Assembly (NCBI GenBank): GCA_002989075.1
Contig: PSQN01000015.1
Location: 930,001 to 994,000 of the forward strand
DNA length: 64,000 nt
From: Arthonia radiata
Lineage: Eukaryota > Ascomycota > Arthoniomycetes > Arthoniales > Arthoniaceae
Reading direction: 5' to 3'
Shown: positions 9,429-19,754 of the stretch, piece after piece
How the letters are laid out: each line of letters opens with the position of its first letter
Position numbering within the stretch: position 1 is the first letter of the stretch
Made by a program: the position numbers and the translations under genes
Notes under the pieces: model-generated
Told to the model about the DNA's origin: nothing
Seen by the model: only the letters and a program-made list of their open reading frames with translations
Databases searched by the model: none

Positions 9429-10070
9429 TCACTTCAGATTACGTACATACGCGAGTGAATTCCCCAGGTGGATCTCCGCAGTATACCGCGGCGACTCCTT
9501 CGTAGCATCATGACAACAAAAGCTGAAATACCTATACCAACCCATCGCACGCTCATGGCCATCATGGTAGAGCTCAGAGCTCATAGGTCCATACATTCTC
9601 CTTATAGTTCCTAATCGCCAGTCAGCACCACATCACACTCACCTCCACCACGTCACACCCACCTCCAAAACCCAAAACACTCATCCAACCGAGCGACAAA
9701 CTCACCCCAACACAAAAACATTCAGATCTCTCCTTCCACACTGCTCCCTCACCTCCCTCCTCAACCCTTCCCGCTCCTTTAGGAAACGCATCTGATACCG
9801 CAGTGCGATCTCCGCGAACGCCATCATGTCGGGTTTCTCCTCCTTGACCTTGCCGCCGTCCTTGGCTGTGAGGTAAAACTCCTTGCGGCCGCGGACGCAC
9901 TCGTCGTAGTTGGCTTCGGAGACCTCGAGGCGGATGGAGTGGCCGCGGCCGTAGGGTGTCTCGTAGACGGTGGAGCGGCGCGAATGGCGCCAGTTGTGGA
10001 CGAAGCGGATGGGCCAAGCGAAGCCGGCCATGTCGAAGTGGGGGACGCTTGTTGTGGGGAAGACGTTCAT
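9429..10070 (-). CDS. F1 family protein, copy E (two exons, inverted)
   Basis: Minus-strand member. Exon 1 is 10070-9706 from ATG (MNVFPTTSVP), with HNWRHSRRSTV, HSIRLEVSEAN, VRGRKEFYLTA, a helix ending EIALRYQMRFL, and LNVFVLG. Donor GTGAGT at 9705 and acceptor AAG at 9601-9603 define a 105-bp phase-2 intron. Exon 2 (9600-9429) reads SSELYHDGHERAMGW, then KESPRYTAEIH, and stops. The spliced product is 178 residues. Exon 2 is only found by using the family pattern: it is 172 nt, as in copies B and D, and its LYHD(G/D)H and PRY motifs match copy C. An upstream in-frame extension without ATG exists to about 10150, so a further 5' exon is possible. Function unknown. Confidence 0.7.
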
Positions 10071-11018
10071 TGTGGCGTCGATTGGGTCATGGACGGGTGT
10101 GGTTTTGTCGTTGAGAGGGTTTGGCAAGGTTGGAGAGGAGACGAGGAGGCGGGACCAGGCTGGTTATAGGGACTCAGAGGGCGGGCGCATTGGTGGCTGA
10201 TGTGTGTCGTGTGTGCTCGAGGGCGAAGAGACGCTCAGGGCGCTCATAGCAGCAAATCGTGAGAACGTGTGAGTAGTATATTGGAACTGTACATAGGGAC
10301 GAGACATTTTGGGGCCTCTGGGACAGATACGTACATAGAAAACGTTGAGCGACAACAAGTCGTCATAAGCGTTGGAATAATAGTGAGCACGAGCTTCTCT
10401 GTGTCAGAGATAGGCGCAAAGTATGCACTGTATCTTGCTTGGATTGATCCAGTATATGTTGAGCGGCACGAACGTATGGGAAGAGAAGTATCAAGTTGGG
10501 TAGGTACGCATCTGAAGGAAAAAGCACTCATTGACAACGATGGGACACGGAATAGTCCTTGAACCGGAGTAGACGATATTCCAGACCGCGACGACTACGC
10601 CGGCTTCTGCTAGAATGAGAATGTTCGTCTTCTCATGCAAAGATCGAACGACATCTCTACACATTTGGATAACACTCGGAGTCGTTGAGCTCATTTCGTG
10701 CGTTACCTCTACTGCACAAATCTTGATCATGTTAACATGAATGACAGTGTCGGTGGTATGGAAGCAATGATGGTGAATATGAATGATATACTCACATATG
10801 TAATGGACTTCCCCAGCATCTTGTTTTAGTGGTGCTGCCCACGAATCTCGTCTCAAATGCTGGTATATTTGTAGTGATGGCCCCGCCAGATCTCGTCGTG
10901 GTCTTGGTGCTTATGCAGCGCATCGCCGCAGTATCGATCATGTCATAAGCTGAATCGCCTGCCGTCCCACATGTTTCATAACTCGTCACAATACCCACCC
11001 CTTCACCCAAGTCATGCC
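10071..11018. other. Gene-poor stretch after the F1 array
   Basis: About 950 bp between the start of F1 copy E and the end of the SWIM-RING gene. Open frames of up to ~120 codons occur on both strands but show no domain, no family match and no codon pattern like the neighbours. No supported gene. Confidence 0.4.
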
Positions 11019-12158
11019 TTACCACCTGCCATTTCTGAAGCCAGTGTAGTACATCGCAGTCTCTGGATCTTCGTCCCGCAATCCACCCTCTCGACGCTGC
11101 TTGCTCACCCAGAACTTGTGGTAGGTGCTCGTGTCGCGCAAGCCATTGATGCCCAGCTGTCCGGCCACGTTCATATAGCCCTCTTTAGTAACACCGAGCG
11201 TCTTGTTGACCAATCCCACCTTCTCCGTATCGCTCTCCCACGGCGTGCGACAGAACGGACAGGTGACACCGCCGCCCTGGGCGCGCTTCTGTGCCGCCCA
11301 CTGCTCGAAGCAGTGCTTATGCACGTTGTTGCCGCACGCGGCTTTGCAGTAGAGGATGTCGTCCCCTTCTTCAAACTCGACGCAGCAGATTGGGCAGTCG
11401 TCTTCAACAGGCTTGCGAATACCGTTGTCGTCCTTCTCGGTTTCCCCTTTGTCGGTAGGAATCGGTGGCGCCTTGTCGAGAATTTCTTGGAGCTCCGAGC
11501 TGAGGAAAGCACGCTGATACATGAGGTGCGCGGGCGCTCTGAGAGTCTTAGAGAGCACATAGACTATGTGCTTGCACTCATTGCCTTTATTGGCATATGG
11601 GCAGGTGCAAGAGGGCTTTTTGCCGATAGTGACGGTGTAGAGGTTGCCCGTCGTGCCAGCAATTTCGACAGATTCAATAGGACCATCCGCAGTGTCGGAA
11701 CGGGTGCGCTCAATAACAAACATGCTTGTGCATGTCAGCGGGAGGATGGAGGTGAGGGTCAGTGCGGGTACTCACCGCTGAGTCTGCGCGCGCTCGAGGA
11801 GAACTTTGTGCGACTGGGGGGCTTGCTTGCGGAAGCTGCAAGAACAATATTAGCTAGGTAAGATATAATGGGCAACGATGGGAACTCACCGGCTCAAACG
11901 CTTCTCGCCATCGTCTTTCGCTTTTCCTTTGCCCGTGCTCTTTTTGGTTGTCTTCTTGCTCTTCTTTTTGGGCTCGTCTAGGTCATCCTCGTCCTCGTCA
12001 TCATCTTCGACAACCTTGCGCTTGCGCTTGCGCTGTGATTTGGTGTAGATTGTGGTGTCTTCACTGTCATCGTCGTCCAGGCAAACTGGACGGCGTGGCA
12101 AATTGCCTTCGAGAGGGGACTGATGCGGGTCGACGCTATCTTCCTGTAATGCGCCCAT
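11019..12158 (-). CDS. SWIM-type and RING zinc-finger protein, probable E3 ubiquitin ligase
   Basis: Three exons: 12158-11890, 11835-11776 and 11724-11019. Both introns have GTGAGT donors and the joined CDS is 344 residues. The first ~90 residues are acidic then Lys-rich, with nuclear-localisation-like basic runs (RKRKRK, KKKSKK). A SWIM finger follows at about 149-162 (C-x-C, then C-x-H in CTCPYANKGNECKH). A RING finger at 220-268 (CPICCVEF, then GNNVHKHCFEQW, then CPFC) carries the canonical Cys/His ligands. SWIM plus RING resembles ZSWIM2-type proteins, in which the RING recruits an E2 enzyme and the SWIM finger binds DNA or protein. Ubiquitin ligase activity is inferred from the RING. The start is an ATG with exon 1 fully open. 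Confidence 0.88.
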
Positions 12159-12731
12159 TGGATTGTTGCGAAAGACTTGCCGAGATGCTGTTGGACTGCA
12201 GAATCAATGAGAATGGTCTCCAATGAAAGAGATAAGAAGGTGGTAATGGGGAAAGCCAATGCAGAATTCTGGGCAATCATCTCGTCGATATCCGATATTT
12301 CCGCATCACCTTTGGCTAGCGCGGCGCTAAAAGCGCGTGGGTGTCGCGAAGTCACGGGCGGCTCGAAGTGACCCCTTTGCTTTGATCCTGTCAGCCACGG
12401 GCCACGGCTTGGACATGCCGCTTCAACACAACTATGACAAAGGGTCTAAAGTTTCGTATGACAATGGGCAAAAAGATGATGAAGATGAACATCATTTCAA
12501 GCGCTGTCAGGCGCGTCAATTAGTGGTATATGGAGGTATGTACAGGTGGCTAGGTGGACCATGGACGGGCAATGCTCAAGGCCGTGTATGAGGTCTCGAT
12601 GAGGGGCCGTAAAATAAGCAAACAACAAAACTCCCTGGACGCCATCGCTCGAGTATTAGCAAACCACCTCTTTCCTTCGTGGACGCCATCACTGGGCCCA
12701 AAGCTGTTCCGGGGCACTTGTCTCGGTGCTC
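12159..12731. other. Intergenic between SWIM-RING and SUR7-family genes
   Basis: About 570 bp holding the SWIM-RING promoter and the SUR7-family 3' UTR. No coding signal or repeat seen. Confidence 0.4.
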
Positions 12732-14110
12732 TCATGAGTCAATCTCGACGATGTACGCCTTTTTGCTGCCTCGTTTCCGACCAGACCGAACGTCCCGTCG
12801 GCTGGCACAGCAGCACATCAGTGCGAGATCGATGAGCCAGGAGAAGAATGCGAAGGCCGCAGCCGCCCAGATGACAGCAAACATGGCGTTGCCGAGGTGG
12901 GAATCTATGTTGACTTGATCTGCGTTGTTGAACACATTACGCATGATCACGAACAGCACTGTCGCGACCACCGTTGCTATCAGGATCAGTGCTGTGTTGA
13001 TGAAGCTGAAGAAGCCAATGGCAAACGCCGCCCATCTGCTGTAGACCATCAATGGCTTGACGAAGATGAGAACGAACGAGAGGCAAGCTCCAGTGAGGAA
13101 GAAAGCGAACATGATCTGCAATCAACGTCAGTAAATGTGTTGGATAATACAAGGAAACAGAATGGCAGGTGGCTTGCTCACCTGGCTTGCGATCCTGATG
13201 ATATCAAGGACTCTCGTAATGTCCGATGGAAGCTCGACTAAGACTGTGTTAGCAATGCGATATTGTGATAGAGCTGCAGGAACTTACTCGAGGCTCCGGC
13301 GAGCAGCTGGTTTGTGATGATCGAGACGGGATCAAACCAATATAGGGACTCTGGTTCTGAGCAGCTGGTGACGCCTGAGCTGACATATCCTTCACAGTAT
13401 CCCCAGAGCCCGACGGTGTAGAAGTCGTGTAGTCCTAGAGTCTGCGCAATGGAGTTGAGCAGCGCCCCGTTCGGAACCGACTGCGGCACCACATTTTGCA
13501 GATTGAGCTTCGGGTTGTCAGTCAACATGTCCTCATAGCGGGGTTTGTGCGTGGTTTCATTGAGAACGCGGAGAGCAGGAATGAGGGTGGAGCTCATGTC
13601 GAAAAACAGCCCGGAGTTCACCACGCCAGCCATGTAGTCCATTTTGTTATCAGCAGAGGCTGGAGCCATATCCGCGAGTAGTCTGATCGGAGACTTGGTC
13701 TCCAAAAAGTCCACAAAGTTCTACAATGTGCCTTCGACCTGCTTGAGACTCATTGGACTTAACGTGGCCAGTACTTTGGTGGGAAACCGGTGTGGCGCGT
13801 AAGAGAGCCTTTGAGAGTCATTCCTGAGGCGTATCCACAATGAAACCAGCATCCAGAAGGGGTGACCACTGACACTTATGAAGTAGATGTTGGGGAACGC
13901 CGCGGAAGTGGTTGTGTCCCCGACTTCGGCAGCGATGAGAAAGGCAATTGTCAATAGCAGGAAGACAGAGGACAATGTGGCCAATACGGTCCTCGTTCTC
14001 GTCGCCCTCCGCACTTGGCTGTTTGACATCGGGTTCTGATCGTTGTGGCCATCTAGAGTAGCGGGCTGTTGCTTTTCTGAGTTGTTCTTGCGGCCTTTGA
14101 AGAAGGCCAT
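12732..14110 (-). CDS. SUR7/PalI-family four-span plasma membrane protein
   Basis: Multi-exon gene. Exon 1 from ATG at 14110 holds the first membrane span (about residues 38-60) and NIYFI. The middle exon, ending at 13288, holds NVVPQSVPNG, the family-typical GLHDFYTVGLWGYCEGY and LYWFDPV. A short exon 13243-13182 (ELPSDITRVLDIIRIASQ) follows. The last exon, 13115-12732, holds three spans and the CCCASRRDV and GRKRGSKKAY tail. SUR7-family proteins are claudin-like and sit in eisosome (MCC) domains or act in cell-wall integrity and pH sensing. The last three junctions are well supported. The joint between exon 1 and the middle exon is not: an open stretch at about 13714-13510 (FVDFLETKSPIR onwards) has no counterpart I recall in the family and may be a novel extracellular insertion or partly an intron. 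Confidence 0.8.
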
Positions 14111-15141
14111 TACGCCTGTGTAGGTGGATATAGGTAGGCGAAATGCGCTTCAATCAACCAAACTTTGACGGCTGTGTCTCTGAAGCAGTAGTCAAGATTA
14201 CTGATCAGTAGGTAGTATGGAATTTTCAAGCCCGCAGAGCAGTGTATGGGGTAATTGGATGCTCGAATAGCGATGGACTAATAGCGAGAGACAATGGATA
14301 CCCGCTGCTGCACTGGAACAGATGCAGCACAGTGTTGGTGATGAGTGAAATTTTCAAACTGACGGCGAAAGGAGCAGTAAACATTGATCGAGACTGCAGC
14401 GACGCAGGCAGGCGTCGTCGTCGAGATTCGCAATTGCCAAAAAATGACGTCCCAAAACGAGCATTTTACAGTTGCCGCTACAGGGAGCGGCGATCAACCG
14501 CCCCGATTTACAACCGCCAAGACTGGTGCCGAGTCGCCGACAAGAAGGCGCTACCTTTCCAAACCTCCAGAATCATTTCAGTATAGCAGTCTCGGCCTTA
14601 AGATTCGTAAAGTGGGTCCGACGTCTGATGAGTCCAAGTTGGATCTTGAGAGTTCATTGACAGGTACAGCCGTGTAAAGTGAAGGTGACGCTTGGGGCGC
14701 AGAACCGCCAAGAGGTCTCCTTGGCGGACGAATCACAGCCGCATAGCCGCATTGGGGTGATGCAATCCTGAACTTTTTCTTTCCCATTCTCAACCACAGA
14801 CATAACATGATGAATGCCGAGATCGCGGTATTGGCAAACGCCTTGTTGCTGACGCACTCTCATCTCAATACTTCGCTGACGCTTTTTCTCATTGCATCAA
14901 TAGCGACTGTGCGGTCACAGTCGCATTGCATTGCTGACCCCGCGCACAGCGCAAGGTTGTCTTGTCACTCGCTATAGCAGTACCTCTCAAACCCTCGACG
15001 GACACGTCCTAGCTTCGCAATCGTCGATAAGCTCATAATAGTAGTACAGAATCACAAGAGTCGCTTTACCTTGTTCGATTGACTATACTTTCGAAAAGAA
15101 GACTTGCGCAGAGCCCCGTTTCTCACTTTCGCGTTAATAAC
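14111..15141. promoter_or_regulatory. Divergent promoter region, SUR7-family and PLC-like genes
   Basis: About 1 kb between two genes that point away from each other, so both promoters lie here. Open frames at 14242-14677 are out of keeping with neighbouring codon use and show no domain. Both gene products belong to the cell surface, so shared control is possible but not shown. Confidence 0.4.
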
Positions 15142-16521
15142 ATGGTCTGGTTGGCAGCAAGCCTCTGTGGCTTAATGGCCGCCAGATCAATGGCACAATC
15201 ATCCTCGGCCTCCACGACGTCATCGCAATCTTCAACATCTTCATCATCAAGCTCAGGGTCTTCCTCATCACCCACCTTCGACTTCGCGTCCTCATACGGC
15301 ACCATCAGCACCATCACAGATGGCAGCACCTCCATACCAACCGGCTCCTACACCTCCTTCGCTTCTTCCCAATCAACCCTTACGCCCTCTTCAAACAGCT
15401 CCATGTCCTCCAATCCCACAGCCACAACCTCGAACACTCTTCTCCTTACCGGCGGCGGCGCCCGCTCGACCTCTACCTCCTCCACTTCCACCGGCCCCGC
15501 CCTATCAAACACCCAAGCGTGCAACAACTATCTCGAACTCTGCTCACGCGAATACATGTCCTTCACCGAAGTCTGCGCGCACAACTCCGCCTTCTCTCGC
15601 CCCAACAACGCTGCCTCAAACCAAGCCTATCCCATCGTCGCTCAGCTCAACGACGGCATCCGCATGATCCAGGGCGAGACCCACTACGTCAACGACACGA
15701 TCTACTCCTGCCACACCAGCTGTGACATCCTAAATAGCGGCACCCTACAAAGCGAACTCACCGACGTCGCCGGCTGGGTGCGTGAGCATCCCTACGACGT
15801 CGTCACAATCCTGCTCGTGAACTCCGACTTCAGAAACGTATCCGACTACGTCCCCTCCATCCAAAACAGCGGTCTCGCAAATCACCTCTACGTGCCTCCG
15901 AAAGTCCCGATGCACCGCGGTGACTGGCCCACGCTTGGCTCCATGATACTAAGCGGCAAGCGGGTAGTGATGTTCATGGACTACCAAGCTAACCAGACGG
16001 AAGTGCCCTACGTCCTCGACCAGTTCAGCCAGATGTGGGAGACGCCCTACAGTCCGCAGAACATCAGCTTCCCGTGCACGCAGCAGCGCCCACCGGGCTT
16101 GAATAGGGAACAGCAGGATCTGGTGCCGTATCTGGCCAATCACAACTTGAATGTGGAAATCAGCCTGGGCTCAAGCAGCATTCTCATTCCTAACTTCGCG
16201 AGCTTGGATCAGGTCAACAGCGTAAACGGCATCGCGGATAACGGTACTACGGGCTCGTTAGGGGCGATGGCGGATACGTGTAACTCTACGTGGGGACGAC
16301 CGCCGGCGTGGCTGCTTGTGGATTTCTACGAGAGGGGGAATTACGCGGGCAGTGTGTTTGAGGTTGCGGCGCGGATGAATGGGTTGGAGTATACGCGGGG
16401 GAGTAGTTGTTGCGGGGAGAATACGGGTGTTAGTAGCGCACCAGGCTTGAGGCCGTCGGCGGTTGTTGCGATGGCGTTTGGGGTACTGGGGGCGCTGGTG
16501 GGAGCTTGGGGGTTGGTGTGA
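15142..16521 (+). CDS. Secreted GPI-anchored PLC-like phosphodiesterase
   Basis: Single exon, 459 residues from the ATG at 15142. The frame is open further upstream, but this ATG puts a signal peptide (LAASLCGLMAARSMA) at the N-terminus. A ~100-residue Ser/Thr-rich stalk follows. The catalytic-type domain begins CNNYLELCSREYMSFTEVC, with AHNSAFSR holding the first His-Asn pair of the PLC-like TIM barrel, then LNDGIRMIQGETHY and HTSCDILNSGTL. The C-terminus is hydrophobic after a short spacer, fitting a GPI anchor. Relatives are annotated as PLC-like phosphodiesterases of the cell wall. The second catalytic His of true PI-PLCs appears in the HTSC segment, but activity is not assured. Several Asn-x-Ser/Thr sites suggest glycosylation. 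Confidence 0.85.
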   Translation: MVWLAASLCGLMAARSMAQSSSASTTSSQSSTSSSSSSGSSSSPTFDFASSYGTISTITDGSTSIPTGSYTSFASSQSTLTPSSNSSMSSNPTATTSNTLLLTGGGARSTSTSSTSTGPALSNTQACNNYLELCSREYMSFTEVCAHNSAFSRPNNAASNQAYPIVAQLNDGIRMIQGETHYVNDTIYSCHTSCDILNSGTLQSELTDVAGWVREHPYDVVTILLVNSDFRNVSDYVPSIQNSGLANHLYVPPKVPMHRGDWPTLGSMILSGKRVVMFMDYQANQTEVPYVLDQFSQMWETPYSPQNISFPCTQQRPPGLNREQQDLVPYLANHNLNVEISLGSSSILIPNFASLDQVNSVNGIADNGTTGSLGAMADTCNSTWGRPPAWLLVDFYERGNYAGSVFEVAARMNGLEYTRGSSCCGENTGVSSAPGLRPSAVVAMAFGVLGALVGAWGLV

Positions 16522-16909
16522 GTGTCACTCGGCAGTGGAAAAGAGTGTGTATTTGTGATTTTAGCATGGCGTTGGGATTTACGGTAGAAGGTTGGACTAT
16601 TAAGAAGCTTTTTTGATATGGCTTTTGATGCGTTTGTGCATTGTGGTGTTCGTACAGATTGCTGCGTGCATGGCTATGTCACGCAATTCCGTCGTGTCTT
16701 TGATATCGTACATAATCGCATGCCATGTCCCTCGTCATATCGCACATCCGCATACCTGCGCATCCGCGACGGTCGTTATTCGTACAAAGCTCAGCGCTTG
16801 AGCATGTGCACTTCAGCCGAAACGTCCCACACTCTTTAGTTGAGATCGCCGCGCGCCCTTTAATCACTTGTTGGCTTTACTAACGCCATCTCTCGTACCT
16901 GCTGCTTGC

Positions 16910-17820
16910 TCTGTTGAGCTCCCTCGACGTGCCCTCGACGTGCTCCTCAGAGCGCTTCTCAATCTGCGGTATGCCTCTCGTCATACTGAAATCGATCAAC
17001 ACCCCGGCGTCTTGCAACCTCCATGAGACCGACAGCCTTATGTGGATGCTGCGTTTGCTCTGAGCTTTTGTCTTCCGCACACATGCTCCGCAGAGCGGTC
17101 CTCAATGTCTCGCAATGGCGTTGTGCGGCTCTGGAATAGATCGATACGCCGGCGTCCTGAAACTTCGCTGATGCAGGCAACCTCATCGGGCTGCTGTGCT
17201 CGCTCTGAGCTTTCGTCCTTCTTGAAATTGCTCATAAGAGCCGTGGCCGTCTTCGCGATCTGTCCCTTTGCGGCTTGAAATATGGTCAATTCGGCGGCGT
17301 CTCGGCACATTGCGAGGTAAGCGAGGTGATATCGATGCTGCTCTGGGCTCTTGTCCTGCTTAGACTGTGTCCTTTCGAGCGTGCATCAAATCTGCCTACT
17401 GTTCGTTGAGGTCGTGATTGCAATCGGAGTGCCGGCGCGTTCGAAAATGGCGGGATGGGTTAGCTTGACCTGGCATTGTTGTTGCTGCGAGTCATGTCTG
17501 CTCTGAGTGATTGTCCTTTCAAGACTGTGCTCTTCTGAGCGTTCATCGGCTTTTTGAACTGCATGCTCGAGGCGCTGGCCGGGCTCCAATCCGCGGCGCG
17601 TTCGAAAATGGCGGGATCGGTAAGCATAACCTGGACTTGCGTTTGCTGCGAGTTGTGTCTGCTCTGAGCTATTGTCCTTAATAGATTCTGCTCTTTTGAG
17701 CGTTCATCGGCTTTTCGAAATGCACGCTCAAAGCTCTGGCCGCAATCCAATCCGCGGCGCGAGCTGGATCGGAGAGACGGGCGACCTCCGCCTGCTCCTC
17801 TGCGCGCTCTGAGGTCTTCT
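16910..17820. repeat. Degenerate tandem repeat array, about 138-161 bp period
   Basis: The motif CTCTGAG/CTCTGGG recurs at 17058, 17203, 17341, 17501, 17662 and 17807, spaced 145, 138, 160, 161 and 145 bp. A related block (CTCCKCAGAGCG) recurs at about 16943 and 17085. The best two units begin at 17435 and 17596, exactly 161 bp apart, and share GCGCGTTCGAAAATGGCGGG and the CGTTCATCGGCTTTT segment. A third partial unit starts at 17757. Because 161 is not a multiple of three, successive units are read in different frames. On the minus strand they give related peptides (DERSEEHSLER, DERSKEQNLLR, SERAEEQ). The array lies just past the stop of the gene at 17822-19132 and looks like a decayed former coding repeat or a minisatellite. 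Confidence 0.75.
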
Positions 17821-17821
17821 T

Positions 17822-19132
17822 CTAGGCCCTACTCTTGCGAGTGGACCCGCCAAACTTCTTAAGGAGCACTTCTTGAGCGTTGTTCGACTTCTTGCTCTGG
17901 GGTTTACCAATCCCGCCGGATGGCGTTTTGCTCTTCTTGTCGGAACGAGCTTCTTTCGTCTTACTTGCTGGGAGTCGGGGCTGCTCTTTCTTCGCTGGTA
18001 GCTCGGCAGCAGGAGCGGGATCTGGCTCTTTGTGTGTGATGGTTGTGGAGGCTGTGGTATCGTGTGGTGCGCCTGCATGAGCTGCTTGTTCTTGCTCAAG
18101 CGGCATGCTCGTTGGAGTGATTTGGTTGGCTTGAACGTTGGATTCATCGGCATTGCTCTGAATAGCAGGTGCCGTATGCTCGTGTGCCAATCCTGCATAG
18201 GCTGATGGTTCAGATACAGGCGGAACGCTTGTCAAAGCCACTTCATTGGCTTGGGCGTGTGATCCGCTGTCGATGCTCTGGTAAAGAGGTACCATAGAAT
18301 TGTGTGACAAGCTCGCATAAGCGGGTTGTCCACGTTCATCAGAAACGCTTGTCGAATGCAATATATTGGCCTGAACACATGGGTGATCGGCGGTATTCTG
18401 ACTGACAGGCGCCCCATGATTGAGCAAATTAGCATGATGATGAACCTCTGGCGCACCGACTTTAGACAGCTTTGCGCTCGAACTGCTCCTCTGTTTGATG
18501 CCTTCAGGCTGCTTTCGTCTACGGCTTGCGCTCTGGACTCGCTTGTGACTCTTTGAGGATTTGACCTTGATGCTTGATTGGCGACTCCTGGCGAAATTGG
18601 CTTTGATGCTCCCTTGGTTGTTGTTGGCTTTAACAATGATCGGAGTTTTGTGGAGCGCACTGGCCATCTTGGAAAGCTTGTTGCTGTCTTCCTTTGACAA
18701 CTTCGCCGGTGGAGTGCTGCATCGCTTGCTGACGCGATACGAACTGCCTTGACGCGCTGAACGCTGACGTGGAAGCTGAGGCCCAACTTCGCCAAGCGCA
18801 GCCGCGGTTAGCATAGGTCTCGCAGACGGATCGTACTCTTCATAGAGCCAGTACTCGGGTGTGACCGGAACAAGGACTCTTCGTATACTGCGCCTCATAG
18901 GCTCTTCGATGGGAGGAAAATCACAGCTTTCCATGGGCTCGGGACATTGGTAGCCGCCGTTGAGCTTTTGCACATACTTACAATAGTTGGGATTATGCTT
19001 TGATGTCAACAGTGGAGACGACTCGTCAATCGGAGGCACACGAAAGCAAGCGTCCAACGCTACTTTGGAGCGGCAAGCTCTGACAGTGCTGGGACCAGTC
19101 CAGAGCTTGACCTTTGCGAACAACGCCGTCAT
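17822..19132 (-). CDS. Hypothetical basic protein with 40-residue internal repeats
   Basis: ORF of 436 residues from the ATG at 19132. An upstream in-frame exon piece (RKKIKHHADDPDKQVNE, from about 19200 after a TAG acceptor-like site) may extend it. Residues 30-100 hold a Cys- and Pro-rich part (CPEPMESCDFPP, PEYWLYEEYDP). Residues 140-220 are Ser/Lys/Arg-rich. Three 40-residue repeats follow, marked by QAN at 254-256, 294-296 and 334-336, each followed by a TS-P stretch and A(Y/H)A. The C-terminus is Lys-rich. No known domain is seen; the composition suggests a disordered nuclear or scaffold protein. After the TAG stop the same frame stays open for about 48 codons (KKTSERAEEQ onwards) into the tandem array, so the stop may be recent. 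No functional call. Confidence 0.6.
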   Translation of the reverse strand: MTALFAKVKLWTGPSTVRACRSKVALDACFRVPPIDESSPLLTSKHNPNYCKYVQKLNGGYQCPEPMESCDFPPIEEPMRRSIRRVLVPVTPEYWLYEEYDPSARPMLTAAALGEVGPQLPRQRSARQGSSYRVSKRCSTPPAKLSKEDSNKLSKMASALHKTPIIVKANNNQGSIKANFARSRQSSIKVKSSKSHKRVQSASRRRKQPEGIKQRSSSSAKLSKVGAPEVHHHANLLNHGAPVSQNTADHPCVQANILHSTSVSDERGQPAYASLSHNSMVPLYQSIDSGSHAQANEVALTSVPPVSEPSAYAGLAHEHTAPAIQSNADESNVQANQITPTSMPLEQEQAAHAGAPHDTTASTTITHKEPDPAPAAELPAKKEQPRLPASKTKEARSDKKSKTPSGGIGKPQSKKSNNAQEVLLKKFGGSTRKSRA

Positions 19133-19256
19133 CTCGTTGACTTGTTTGTCAGGGTCGTCGGCATGATGCTTGATCTTCTTCCGCGGCGAGCCGCCCCAGG
19201 ATCTACATTGCCGACGTCAGTGAAGTTGAGGTACGCAGAAACAGGCGCAACCATAC

Positions 19257-19754
19257 TCATCCTGTCCGGAGTCGGAGGCAGTATGGCAAGATCGCTTGCG
19301 GCAGGTAAGAGGGCCAATCTGCGTCTGATGTATTGGCAGAGCTGATGACAGCTGTTCTATTTGCTTGCGTTTGATCCACGACCTGGCCAATACCACTTTC
19401 CCAGACGGCATGTAGTACCTCCGATGGAGTATCTCCGTTAGAGAGCTTGCCACATTGGTGTGTGCTGGGAGACGAAGAGGCGAGATGACGAACGTGAAGG
19501 AATTGTAGAGGGAGGCGGTTGGGCTTGAGCCCATTGATAATGTGGGAACCATCTCGTTCACTGCTCTGTGATGGAAGAGTGAATGAAGGTAGATTGTTAG
19601 AAAGCTTAGGAAGCGCGATGAAGAATCGTGGTCGAGGCTGGTGATGAAAGTTAGGAGGAGTGAGTTGCTTCAAAGCTGGGAGTTGATGGAGCTCGTCCAG
19701 AGTGACGGCGGAAGAAGTCAAGTCAAAAGGCGCGTGGCTGGAAGATGGTGCCAT
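19257..19754 (-). CDS. Hypothetical ORF, possibly 5' part of the repeat-bearing gene
   Basis: Open frame of 165 codons from the ATG at 19754 (MAPSSSHAPFDLTSS), ending in TGA at 19257. It contains DELHQLPALKQL, GSHIINGLKPNRLPLQFLHVRHL and NGDTPSEVLHAVWESG. It lies just upstream of the 436-residue ORF on the same strand. A TAG acceptor-like site at about 19201 precedes coding sequence in frame with that ORF, so one spliced gene is likely. I could not find a GT donor that exits this frame before its stop, so I list it separately. No domain recognised. Confidence 0.4.
   Translation of the reverse strand: MAPSSSHAPFDLTSSAVTLDELHQLPALKQLTPPNFHHQPRPRFFIALPKLSNNLPSFTLPSQSSERDGSHIINGLKPNRLPLQFLHVRHLASSSPSTHQCGKLSNGDTPSEVLHAVWESGIGQVVDQTQANRTAVISSANTSDADWPSYLPQAILPYCLRLRTG

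Noticed and set aside
10971-11861. 296-codon plus-strand frame opposite the SWIM-RING gene
   Set aside because: The opposite strand has complete SWIM and RING ligands and clean introns, so this is an antisense shadow.
17386-17750. Separate small genes within the tandem array
   Set aside because: Units are related at the DNA level but in different frames, with no consistent start or splice pattern; treated as repeat.
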